Assembly: GCA_032433765.1 (NCBI GenBank)
Contig: JAVIAB010000073.1
Span: forward strand, 57,322,565-57,386,564
DNA: 64,000 nucleotides
Direction: 5' to 3'
From: Megaustenia siamemsis
Lineage: Eukaryota > Mollusca > Gastropoda > Stylommatophora > Ariophantidae
How positions within the stretch are numbered: the first letter of the stretch is position 1; each line of letters starts with the position of its first letter. Below, piece by piece: positions 35,001 to 49,100 of the stretch. The notes below the pieces were generated by a model. It did no database searches, was not told where the DNA came from, and saw only the letters and a list, made by a program, of their open reading frames with translations. Both the position numbers and the translations under genes were made by a program.

Positions 35001-38000
35001 ATCCATTTTTGTTTTTTGTTACTTTCCTTTTTGGGCACGGTGTTGCAGGATTCTTGCATGCTGTTTTTTATGCATTGCCATTTTGTTGTGACTTTTTCCT
35101 CAGGATTTTCTCTTCTGTACTGCTCAATCCCCTCTTCTAGCAGCTTCTGATATGTGTTCTTTACTTGTACAGTATAAGTTTCTTTTACATCTTTCTGGTT
35201 TAACGCTGTAATATCTATTGGTGTTGCTGAATTAGTTTTTGTTTGTTTCTCTTTAATTTGATTTTCATTTTTATCATTACAGGATTGTGGTCTGAATTAA
35301 TGTCTGCTCCTGGGTAGGTTTTGACTTTCTTGACGCTGTTCCTGAATCTGTCTTTTATCATTATGTAATCTATTTGATTTCTCTTCTTGTCTCCAGGGCT
35401 TTTCCATGTGTATAATTTCCTTTTCTCTTGCTCAAAGAAGGTGTTGCATATTATCAGTCTGTTTTCTTCACAAAATTGTATTAATCTTTCTCCTCTGTTA
35501 TTCCTTTTTCCTAAACCATGATTTCCTATAATTGTCTTATATTTACCTTTTCCTACTTTAGCATTCATATCACCCATTATAATCAAGGTGTCTGATGATT
35601 TCACGTGCTTCATAACTGTGTTTAGATCATCATAGTATGCCTCTATTTGTTCGTCTGTATAATCTTGAGTAGGTGCGTATGTCTGTATTATTGCTATGTC
35701 GAATGGTTTTGCCTTCATTTTTAATAGTGTAATCCTATCATTGTATGTCCAGTGGGTATTTATATATTTTTGTAGCTCTCGTTTTATTAGAATGCCTACT
35801 CCTCTTTGATGTTCTTTTGTGTTATCTGAATATATAAATGTATATTTATCGTCTTGTATGTATCCACTTTCCTTCCATCTTATTGTCCTTATACATTAAT
35901 AATTCTTTGTGAAGTGCTTTAGTTGTGAACAGTTTATAAAATTAATCTATTGTATTGGTTATCCAGAGGTGGTGCACTGATGAGAAAGGAAGGTGATTCA
36001 GATGGGAATCAAGAGAAAGAGGAAGGAAAGTTACCCATGTCTGTGAAGCAGAGGAATCCAGACATTGGTGAGTCAGCGGGTATGGAATCATGATTTTATT
36101 CATGTTTTTTTAATGTCATTTTCTCTTAACTAATGTTATATTTCTCCCATTAACCCTAGATTATGATACCGTACTAAAATTGACAGCATAAAAAATATTC
36201 CTATGTTCAAACATTACTCCCTGTCCACCTTCCTATTTACCCTTTCCAGTGACTCCTGAATGTTTAATTTGTTTCTATTGCTGTTGGATTTTTTAAAAAA
36301 TTTTGTGAGATACAGGAAATGCAGGCTAACTTAAATTTAAGAAATTCATAGATTTTAAAAATATTTTTTTGGTGCTGTGACCAGGGAAATTTTCTCAGTC
36401 ATCGGCAGACAGCAAACAATCCTTTGTGACTCTGAAAAGGCAGCGAATAGCGCTATGAGGTAGCCAAATATACTTATGGTAACTGTACTGATAGACATTG
36501 TAACAAACCCAGTCCACATGGTGTACCTCGGGTCATAAGTCAACCTAGATGGAGGAGGATACCAACACTGATTGAACGGAGGGATACAAAGGTGCTGATA
36601 CAGGTAAACAATTTTATGCATGCAGAGATATCTAATAAAGGACCGATTCCAAAATCTTGCATTCGGACAGCTTAAGAGAAGCAGTTTTATCCACCACGCC
36701 AAGTGAATTTGTAGACAATCACCAGACATACCAATAGTTGTCAGCCCCCTACTGCCCATACCAGAATAGACTCCCTGGACAGAGGAATGCGGATTGTCAA
36801 TACAAATACGGACAGAAGTGGAAGGAATAACACAATAACAATGAGGAACAGAATAGTATACAGCGTAAAACAATAACTCTGTTTCTTGAATGAAGTATAC
36901 TCACAGGACCTATGGATTTTGGTGTACACAGGTAGATCAGCACAGAATGCAGTAAAGAATGGGGGAGCAGGATCGTACTTAGAGTACCCAAATAACACTA
37001 GGGATATTAATAAAATAGCAACAGGAAAATATTGTCACAATTAACATGGCAGAAATACAAGCAATAAAGTTGGCAGTAGAAAAACTCTTGAACAGTAATC
37101 TTAGCCCACAGTCTGTAGTGTTTTTGACAGATGCAAGATCAGTACTCCATGCACTGTAATCCAGAAAATTGCCACAGCTGCAGACCTTATTGACTGAGCT
37201 CTACAAGCACCACAGGGTCGCCCTCAGTGGATCCCATCTCACTGCAATACCAGGAAATGAGAGCAGATCAGCTGGCAAAAGAAGGTGCAACAGGCACACA
37301 ACCAGATGCACCGTTACATACCATCATAAGAAACAGATAATCAAATCAATCAGAAGACCATAAGCCCCAATTCAGGATGCCTTTCATAATATGAATAGAT
37401 GTGAACAAGTTATCATTATACGCCTCAGAACAGGACACAATCGACTCTTCAGTCACATGTATACAAAATTCAAGATCGGCACCTCATCTGCATGTACATG
37501 TAGACAGGCACCCCAGATTGCTGAACACATACTTCAAGACTGCACTGAATATAGTAAACTGAGGAAAATCCATTGGCCCATAGATACAACACTACAGACA
37601 AAACTATATGGACCACTGCAAGAATTACAAAAGACGGTAAAATTTTATACAGGAAACGACGTTGCAGATATAGACAATACTTCAGGTGAATGAAAGATAG
37701 ATAGATAAATCAATGAGGAATTTCAAATCCCCATGTTTTGCCAAGTGTGAACAAATGGTTGTGTGTAAAAAGTTCAGAGAAATTACTATTTTTAGAGCAC
37801 CTGGCACCTAATGCTGCATTTAAGTGATAGTAATTTTTACTATGGCATCATAACTGGGAGAGTTACATATAGGTATCGTAATCTAGAGTTAAATATGTGT
37901 CATTACATATCTACTGTATGTAAGATAATCTGGCGGTTTTTGCTTTCCTCCTGCTCTCTTTCTTTTCAACATTGAGTGAAGATGGAATTTTCAAGTCTGA

Positions 38001-40070
38001 TCAAATTTGTCTCATGCATGGTGTTCATTGTGATGTCTGCTATTTTTATTGATTCTTTTTCATTAATTGTCTTTCAGGAAATTCTGCCTGGTGGTGATCT
38101 TGTTACTTGTCCAAATCATTTGATCCAACACTGATGTAACTTTTTTACCTTTTCGTCATTTATCATGATGATTCTGTGGATTCATGCTATATTCAGTGTT
38201 ATCTTTTTTCCCATTGTGTATCTAGTAGTTCCTGTGGTAATTGTAATGTTAGTGATCAACACAATTTTATTAGCTACTCTTTTTTTCATCTTCTGCTTAG
38301 AGTTTTATTCCACTTCGTTGTCATACAATTTTTATTTGTTACTGACTTGTTTGGGAGGTTATGAACTGGACTACAAAGGACAAGAGGTCAGGTTCGATCC
38401 TGATCGACGACTTCCAGATTCACAGCCTTAATTGGGCACCATTTTTTTTCTGGAAAAGTAAAGTGGCAGAGACAAAATATCGACCACATTACCCCAAAAA
38501 TCATGTGCCGAAGGTCTGTAAAATTTATGGTCACTAACACCATATTCACTAACACCAGTATCTTGGTCTACGCCCTATGGGCCGGTTACGGCTCGAAAGG
38601 TCAATAGATAGATAGATAGATAGAACACCATATTCCTTTAGACGCCACTTGACTTGACAGAGCTCTTTACTTTTTACTCTACTGACTTGTTTGGGTGTAG
38701 GTAATGTTTTGTGAAATTTCTCGTCCATATCTTATCATCTTTCTTGCCATTTTGTTTTCATATCTCCTTTTATATAAATTTATGTTATTGAAATTCTCTG
38801 CTCCAGGGGGGATATAATTGTGATTTAATAAAAAAAAATTTTCTAACTATCCCTACCAAAGGAAAACCATATCTGTACGAAAGAAAATTGCTGACAGAAG
38901 AAGAAAAGTTGGTATGTCTGTCTTAAAAATCACATAATTATAATTATTATTTAAAAAATACAACGGGGGGGAAAAAAGAAGATTGAAGTTTTTTTTTTTC
39001 GTTTGCTAGCTTTTTACCTCTGATGAAGTCCCTAGAGACAAGGAACTGAATTTTGCGTGTTAATCCATTTTTCCCTGCCAGCAGTGTGCCTATGGGTCCC
39101 TCGCTGCACAGGCAGATAACTCCATCTTTGGAGTACTCATATTTTTGACAGCTGACAACCTTTAGATTCAACTTAGAAGGAATAAGACAGTCAGTATCAG
39201 CAAATCTACTCATCCAGTGGGTCATCAAACTATTAGCTTTTGTTGTTCCTTTTCATAGACCAGACCAAAAGTTTGAGCTCGTGACCGTTACATCTTGTGG
39301 TGTCTTGTAGGCCAACAGCAAACTTCTCCATTTTGCAGATCAGACCATTCTTCACTTGATCTTCAGCATTCACACAATAATTGGGTCTGGATGTGTTGTG
39401 TCACAAATTTACGGCAAGTCTTTATGTTTTCACCTTTTGGTCTGACACATCTGCTTTTGGCACAGGCAGATTTGCTTCACAGTTTTGCCTGGGCGTTGGC
39501 AATTTTCGGATGCTCTTTTCAACTTTTAACTTTTTTTTTTTTTTTTTTTTGTGGTGGGAGGGAGGCGGAGGTCTTTTAAGGTGTGTAGAGTGTACCCAGA
39601 ACCTTCTGTTTTTCCACTGTTATCTGGGAGGGCTAGATATCTGATCTCACTAGCTGGAGACAAGGAATTAATCTATGAAGAAACCACAGATGCACACAGA
39701 AAAAGGGCCTTCTTGTCTTGAGGCTGATATCTTACCTCTACACCACCCATTTTTCTTGGATGTTCAGGGTGTGAACCACATTTATCACTGTTACCATTGT
39801 CCCCCATCAGGTTGCTCTAAATCTGGCTGTCTATCTCCTCCCTCATGAGTCTACTGCTTTGACATTTTCTCTTGATCACACCTCTTGAACAATTCTTGGT
39901 TGTAGATATTTTTTGTTTAACTCGAATATTCTGAGAATTTTCCTTATTATGCAATAATTTGCAAATAAAAGAATTGCCTCCCAAATCAACCACATCAGGC
40001 CAAATGGTGTTTATTTGTAGGTCAGCTATAAACTGCTATGGAAACATACATTTATGTGAAAGTACGTGCA

Positions 40071-40133
<63 letters not shown>

Positions 40134-43100
40134 AAGAAAGAGAGAGAGTTATAATTTCATTTATTTTTAAAATGAACTGATTTGTGTCTTCTTTACACTA
40201 AAGAGAGATTAACAATAATGGTGCAAATATTTTATATTTCAGTCCCAATGTTTGAATCCAGTATAGATTGCCACACAAAAAAGAAATGGAAGTAAGTGCT
40301 GTAATTGATTCAATTAATGACTATATTACTGACAACTTGAGTGAAGTGCAACAGTTTGATTATAAAAATATAACTGGTCGCTCATTTTATATAATGGACT
40401 TTTTAATGCTCTTGCTATTTCTTGTTGTAGATAGGCACAAATATATAAAATAAACAAAATAGTCTTAAGCAGCTAAATCTAAGAGACTAGACAGACTATA
40501 ATGTTTCCACAAAAGCCTTCATTCGGATAGATAAGTACTTGTCAGACCACCACGAGTCAACCACTTCATAGGGCCTTTTTGAGATGTAGATAAGTGGTTG
40601 CTTTTTGTGTAATAGTATTTATTGTTTTGTTATGGACTTGCCTTTTTACCACCAAAACAAATAACACCAGGACTAAAACTAAGAATAGCAAAATGTTATA
40701 TCTTCTCAACATTCAAGTATAGTACAGAAACATGGACATTATTGAGCTGTTGCGGCTCCCTCGTTCGCTTCTATATTGAGTCTTTAATATGTCTGCATTT
40801 CTCTTTTCCTTTATCCAAGGTGATCTGAGAATTTGTATGCAGCATTTTTTGGGTCAAAAGAACCAATTTTCTTCATTATTTGCGAGATTATTAATGAATT
40901 TGAAACTATATGTAGCTATTGAAAAGAAATATGTTATCACTAGTTTACTTTACTGCCTTGTTAGTACTATGCCATGTGTTAATGATATTTAATTTTTGTA
41001 ACATTCCATTTAATTTCCTTCTGTCAGTCTACCTTGTTGTTTAATAAAGATTTCAGGTATTCATAACTTGTTACAATTTCAAGTCTCCACTGTTACTGAT
41101 CTTGTGTTGTTTTTTTGCTTTGCCAGTGGACATTATATCTGTGTGTAGATATTTAGAAAAAAATTAACTTAATTTCTGTTATAATTACAGCCAATCTTTA
41201 TATGTTATTATTATATGTACCTTTTTATTTTCATTACATAGAATGTCTTAATATCATATGTGGAGACACCCATTATTATGTGGGGCCAAAAACTGAGCAT
41301 GGAAAATGTAAATGAACTGGCAAATATTCTAGAGCAGTTAGCTACTGTTTGTCCTGATGCTCCCAGAATCACAGGAAAGCCAGAAAATGATAAGGTATGT
41401 ATAGAAGAGCGTGAGGGTAGTCTACTGGTTGAATGATGGCTTAGCTACACTAATGTTGCAGGTTTTTCCACATATAATGTTGACCATTAATTTTAATTGT
41501 AAAAAATAACGGGATTGCAGAGTTGCTGAATCTTATAATGCCTGAACAGTTCTATCTCACCTAATGTGTATTACAAATATTTAACAGCTCTTTGTATGTT
41601 GTGGTACTTTGTTTATTCTTATACTAAAGTAGCATTGCCAGGATATGGATAGCTATACAAAAAATAAACTCTTGGATACATTTTTTTTTGCCAATCTAGC
41701 CAGTGAATGACCATAATAATGTAGTAGTTATTGAAATATAAATCATTTGTACAACAAAACATTATGTGTTACTATATTAAATAAATTGTTGAAGATTATT
41801 ATCTGGACCTAAACTTGATGTTTGGGTGGCTAGACAAAACTAACACTAGAATCAGTGAAAACAGATAATGAAGCTACCTAACACTTCAAATATGCACATG
41901 TATCCTTCTCCTACATTTCTAAATGAGTCTTTAAATCTTTCACTAATTTATAAAGTTTACTACTGCATAATATAAATCATGTTAAATCATACAACACTTT
42001 CAGTAAAATGCAATATATTCTCCTTTAATTTTTTTTTTTTTTGGGTGGGTCTATTTGAGTTAAGAACTGTTATAATGAACCAGAGATAGGTGAGGTTTTT
42101 CTAATATATATATATATTATATATATTTATTTGGAGTTATAAATGTGCATTTCTTTTTTTTTTTTCCACGCTCTTTCATTCTCACGCATACCATGTATTT
42201 TATTTATGTTTAAACTAGTATAGTAATGTGTACAGTTATGAGAATTGGCTTAAGTAAAGCCATTTTGAAAAAAAAATGTTGGGTTTCAGTTGAAATTTCC
42301 CTCATTTAATTGTACTCTGTTTCATTCCTAATACAGGTGTATGCTGCCCAGTATTCTGAAGATAACTGCTGTATAGGTGTATTGTCCGCTACACTTTTCA
42401 TCCAGAGAAGGTAGGTAATTTAATTTTTAAAAAAGAATCTTTATTTTATTATCAAATTTCAAATCACACATGTTTTCATGATTTTATTGCAAAGATTGCA
42501 TTTGTATCTTGTGATATAGATTTAAAAAAAAAAAGGATTAGATATACATTGATGTTACTCTGCAAACTACTACTCCTGTTTTATTTTTTTGGGTACTTAT
42601 CTGACTAAACTTAACAAGTTGTTTTCTATCTTATGATAACGTTCTCTACCTACTATCGTAATAAATTAATAATGCTCACACTGCCTTATACTTCATGTTA
42701 ATGTATTGGTGTTGCTTGTTATAATATTTATGTATGTGCTTTATTAATATTTAATTAGCTTAAGAATTGTGTCTTATATTTTACTACCACTTCCTTCCCA
42801 TTATTAAAAGAATCGTGTCTTTATATCTATCTATTTATTGACCTTTCGAGCCGTTGCTGGTCTCAAGCCCAGTTTTGCTGGCTATTGATGATAGTTTATT
42901 TGTGTTTTCCTGCATCGTTTTTATCTGACTGCTGATGAGGACTATGTTATCAGCAAAGTCGAGGTCCTCCAACTGGTCTCCTTGTATCTTTTTGATGCCA
43001 TTGTTACCAGTGCAGCATTTCTTCATTATGAAGTTCATAACAACTCCAAATAACAAGGGCGATAAAATACATCCTAGTTTAACCCCAGTTTCTATTGGGA

Positions 43101-46100
43101 AACATTCGCTCAGTCCTTCCTCTGTACGAACTGCACATGTGTAGCCATCATATATGTCTTTGATAATATTTTTGATGGTAAGCCATATTGATTCAGAATT
43201 TTCCACAAAGAATTTCTATGAATGCTGTAAAATGCTTTTTTGAAGTCAATGAAGTTATGTATAAAAGGCTTTTGCTTTTTAATGTGTTCTTCAAATATAA
43301 GTCTTAGAGTAAAAATGTGGCCGAGGCAGCTTCTTCCTTCTCTAAACCCAGCCTGTTCTTCAAACATTACTGTATCTATTGAATCCTTTATTCTATTCGT
43401 GATGATTTTGCAGAATAACTTTGAGGCAACTGACAAAAGAGTCACAAACTCCCTAGTTGTTACAATCTCTAAGATTGCCCTTTTTTAGGAATCTTAACAA
43501 TGATTCCTTTTTTCCACTTATGAGGCACCTTCTTGCTTCAATCAAATGATATTGAACATTTTCTGGAGATGTATTAAATTATGACTATCAATTGCCTTGA
43601 GAATCTCAGCTGTTAACTTATCCTCGCCAGGAGTCTTGTTGTTGGTCATACGTTTTAAGGAAATCTCTATTTCGCTCAAGGTGAAGTCATCTAAGTTTAT
43701 ATCTAATTCTGTTGCTGGTGTTTCGGCTTCAAAATCTATTAAATTGTGAGGTAGTGAATGGTTAAGTATTTCTTTGAAGTGTTCAGCCCAACATGCCTTT
43801 ATGTCAGCGCTTGTTGTTAGCATTGAACCAGATTTGTCTAGAATTGGTGCTCCACTGGATGTAAAGGTGGTTGTCAGCTTCTTTTGTAGGGTATGGAGAG
43901 TTCTGTTATTTACTGTAATTGCAACTATCTCTGATTTATCTGCCAAATTGTCTATATAAGCTCTTTTATCTCTTCTTGCTGAACTTTTTACTTTGTTGTC
44001 TAATTCTTTGTATGTTGCTTTTGCCAGGACCTTTCCAAGATCTGTCTTTACATTAGTCATGGCTCTCTTTGCTTCTCTTCTTTTTTTGAAGTATTTCCTT
44101 GTAGTGCCTGACCCATGCCCGTTTTTCCATTTTCTTCAGTCTGGTGCTTGATTCTGTTGCTATCATTAGTATTTTGCTTTGCGAGTCCATCATTTCATTG
44201 ATATTTATGTCTTTTTCACCGAGTGCTGCATAACAATTACTTAGCTCTATATTAAAATTTTTCTTGTTGGCTTCATCTTTCAGTTTGAAACTATCTATTT
44301 TATGTGTAGTTGGCCTCTTCTGTTGGCTTTTATATTTTAATTTTATTATCCCAATGCATAGGTTGTGGTCACTATTAACATTAGTTCTATGATAAATGAC
44401 GCTTTCCTATGGCACCTTTCACATGTTTAGCATGCTGGTTGTATTCATCTCTCCATAAATAGTGTGAGACACTTATAACTGTTGTACGTCTAAGTGTATC
44501 CACATTGTGCACCAAGTTTTATTTCGTGTCATCTAGAAAATCATGCACAGTGACTTAGAGTGCCCACTCTTTTTTCCGTGAGTGTTTTTTTACAATTGGT
44601 GTTTTACTTCAGTTTGAGCAGTATTCATGTTTGGTGTACATATGCTCTATGTATTATTAAAATTAATTTGCACTGGCTGAATGATTCACCTCTATGGCTC
44701 TTTATCTACTCATTACCGACCAGAATGGTGTGAGTTTCATTCCCAAATGTGTGGTGAATTTTTTTTTCAAACATACATGTATGTGGGGTTCACCCATTCT
44801 CTGAAAGTAGACACTAGAGATTTCTTTTTCCTCTGGAAGTGTCAGGCATGTTTTCACCATTTCACCCATATAAAAAGTGCAATTGGTCATTGAAAATTAT
44901 GGATACTAACAGTTATACCGCATTCCCATATGCCTTAAGGTATGGATTAACCTTTACTTGTTAAAAATCTCATAATACAATCAATATTTGATTAATTTCT
45001 TAGTGTCTTCTATTACAGTTATTCAAGGATTAAGTTTAGCTTTGTCTTGAGTGAAATTGTCAGTGATGCACATGGAACAATATATATTTTGATTTTATTT
45101 CTAATAAATTAACATTTGTTTAAGTGTGATAGAACCATGGAGGTTAAAACACTGTATAGAACAGGTAAATTACAATACATGGTGTCAGAAACAATTTGGT
45201 AACAATGTAAATTAACTTCTGGATATTCTCTGCAGGTCAAAGTGCAATATATTGACTTTGGAAATACTGAAGAACTGAATCCATCTAATCTGGTTGAGTT
45301 GCCGAGATCACTGGCAGCTTTACCACCTTGTGCAATGAAATATGTGCTCCATTCTCTGTGGTGTAACAATAATCAAGACCCCAGTGTAAGTTTTTAATTA
45401 AGTTAAAGGATTGTACATATCATCATCATCATCAAGTACCATGCCTTCTGGCGTAGGTCATCATGTTTCTCCACAACTTTCGATCTTGACAGTTATTTAT
45501 CATTTCTGTAGTTGCCATTCTGCCAAGCCATTCTCTTAAGCTGTCTGGTATCTTTTCTCTTTGCTTCCCTCTATCTCTTCGTCCCTCAATTTTCCCAGTT
45601 GTTACAATATATTCCAGATGTTCTCTTCTCATCACATGGCCTAAAAATGATGATTGTTTCTTCAAAATATTGGAAATAGCTCTCTTTTTGCTTTGGCCTC
45701 TTTCATAACATTTTCATTACTCTTCTTAGTTGTCCATGGTATTCTCGACATTCTGCTGTAAAACCACATTTCTACAGACTCCAGTGATTTTCTTGTCTGT
45801 TGTCCTATTGCCCATGATTCACATCCATATGTTAAAACTGGCTCTACATAACATTTAAGAACTCTTTGTCTTGTTTCTATTGTCAAAAATGGATTGCATA
45901 GTATCTTCCTCATTTTTTGAAAAGCTGCTTTTGCCTGAGCCATTTTGCATCTCACTTCTGTTGTACATCTTCCATCTGAGGTTAACAAAGTTCCCAAATA
46001 TTTAAATTCAGTTACCTGTTTTAACTGGTAAGTGGAGCAGAGTTCTGCCCTACCAAAGGACGAGTAAGACGTCTCCTGTCCTCCACTAGTCTTCGGGACA

Positions 46101-49100
46101 CCCTTGGACAAGGTGAAGTTCCCGTTTAGCCCCCTATCATGGTTTTGTGAAGCCATCGAAGTAGGTGGTGGATGGTGTTGTGGGAGCAGCCGACAAGTAG
46201 TGCCGGTTGTGGTCCCCACTCCACGATGGCAGGCAGAGGATTTCATGTGTAGAGACAATGGCTGTGATCTCCGACTAATACAGTAACTGCCAAGAAGGAA
46301 AGGAATGGCAAACTACCTACTTATATTGCCTAGATTAATTATGTTAAAACACAACTTAATATCTGCAGCAAATGAAGTTAATGGGGACTCCACAGCCACC
46401 TCGTCTAATAAGGAGTGTCATGTGCTACAGGTGACACTCAATCGCCATCAATCTACTGTATGCAAGATAAAAAATAAAGAGACACTAGCAATAGGAACCT
46501 GCAACATTAGATCAGCATTCCAAGTTGGCAAATTAGAAAACATCAGCCAAGAAATGATGAGATTGAAAGGAGCAGGATTATTATAAGCGACAGTGGAAAT
46601 GTTATTTACTTTGGGGGAACCACACACGAAAGAGGAGTAGGCATCATGTTAGATAGAGAAAGAAGCAAAGCAGTCCTTTTTGTTGCATTTAAATCTTTTT
46701 GCATTTCTGTTTTAGCCATGCTACTTTTGCTTCGTTGCATTTTATTATAATTTCTTTATTTCATCTTTTATACTCATCTTTGTTTTCTTTATTTCTTCTT
46801 CTTGTATCCATTAGCTGCAAAATGTCATTTGTCTTCCATTTCTTTCTTGAATTTGTCCTCACTGATGGTATGAACTCTTTTGATGTTTGTTGCATTGATT
46901 CTTTTAGCATTTCCCACTGTTCATCAATGCTTTGTATCTTCTCTATTGTATTGTACCGGTTCTGAATTGTGATTTTATATTTGTCTTGCAACTTCTTGTC
47001 TGATTTGAGTAAATTAAAATTTCACTTGATGTTAACTGAGGCTCAAATGAAATCAACACCAATATTGGAGATGGAGAAATTGTGGAGGATACCAGCACTG
47101 AGAGAACGGAGAGACACAAAGGTGCTGATACAGGCAGAAAAATTTTTATGCATGCCGAGACATGAGGGACCGATTCCAAAATCTTGCATTGGGATGACTT
47201 AAGAGAAGCAGTTTTATCCACCAAGCCAAGCGTATTAGTAGACAAACACCAGACATGCCAAGAGTTGTTAACCCCCTTCTGCCGATACCAGAACAGACTC
47301 CCTGGACAGATGAATCAGGATTATCAGTTCAAATACGGACAGAAGTGAAAGGAATAGTTGACAAAGAGGAACAGAATAGTCTACAGCAAAAAACAATAAC
47401 TCTCAGTTTCCTGGATGAAGAATACCCACAAGACCTATGGATCCGTGTGTACACAGATGGATCAGCACAGAATGCAGTAAAGAATTGGGGAGCAGGTGCA
47501 TATATAGAGTACCCAAATAACACTAGGAATATGAATATATGAATAAAATAGCAACAGGGAAATATTGTCACAATTATGATGCAGAAATACAAGCAATAAA
47601 GTTGGCAATAGAAAAACTGCTGAACAGTAATCTTAGCCCACAGCCTGTAGTGTTTTTGACAGATGCAAGATCAGTACTCCAGGCACTACAATCCAGAAAA
47701 TTACCACATCTGCAGACCTTATTGACTGAACTCTGCAAGCACCACAGGGTTGCCCTGCCGTGGATCCCATCTCACTGTGGAATACCAGGAAATGAGAAAG
47801 CAGATCAGTTGGCAAAGGAAGGTTCAACAGGCACACAACTAGATACACTGGTTACATACCATCATAAGAAACAGATAATCAAATCAATCAGAGGACCACA
47901 AGCCCCAAATCAAGATGCCTTTCATAATATGAATAGATATGAATAAGTTATCATTATACGCCTAAGAACAGGACACAATCGACTCCATAGTCACATGTAT
48001 ACAAAATTCAAGATCGGCACATCAACTACTTGTACATGTGGACAGGCACCCCAGACTGCTGAACACATACTTCAAGACTGCACTGAATATTGTAGACTGA
48101 GGAAAATCCATTGGCCCATAGATACAACACTACAGACAAAACTATATGGGCCACTGCAAGAATTACAAAAGACAATAAAATTCATACAGGAAACGACATT
48201 GCTGATGTAGACAATACTTTGAGCGAATGAAAGATAGATAGAACTGAGGCTCATTTTGTTGCTTTTAATTTTACTATAAGCTTTCCCACAACTGGTACAT
48301 GATCACTATTGCAATCTGCCCCTGGTCTAGTTTTCACACACCCAACTGTTTCTAAATCTATTGTTTATCATTATATAATCAATTTGATTATGTGCATTGT
48401 CTCCTGGGCTTTTCCATGCCCACAGATGTCTTGGATGTTGCTTAAACCAGCTGTTTTCTATCATCATGTTGTTTATTCTTGCTCAGTCAATAAGTTTCTC
48501 ACCTCTTTCATTCCTCTTGCCTAAGCCATAATGACCAACTACTTCCTGAACTCTTCCCTTTCCTACATTTGCGTTAAGATCCCCTAGAACTATGGTGTTT
48601 TCATGTGGTTTGCATTCACGAAGTGCCTTATTTAACATATCATAATACATATCGTTTCCTCTAGACTGTCTGCTTTTGCTGCATAAACTTGTATAAGATT
48701 TATGTCTATTGGCTTTCCATTCAATTTCACTAAAAGGACTTGTCTGATATTTGGTAAAAGCGTTTCACTGTTCTTGCTCTTTCTGCATCCAAGATGATAC
48801 CTACTCATCTTTGGTGTTCAGTACCTCCAGAGTAGATTATTTTATGTTCATCAGAATATATCTCCCCTGATCCAGTGTATCTCATTTCGCAAAGTTCCAG
48901 TAAATGTAAACCCATTCTTTTCATTTCCTGTTTGATGTCTTCCAGTTTACCCTTCTGCTTGAGTGTTTTCACATTCCAAATACCTCTCTTTAGAGTCTGC
49001 TTTATCTTTATTTTGCTTACAGTAGCTTGATGACGATTAGGTATCAACTGTAGCACATGATGTCCCCTACCGAACGAGGGTTTTCCATTGGAATTCCTCA

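Noticed and set aside
39295..39644. overlapping ORFs with poly-F stretches
   Set aside because: Produced by a T run inside a SINE-like repeat. No exon borders or domain.
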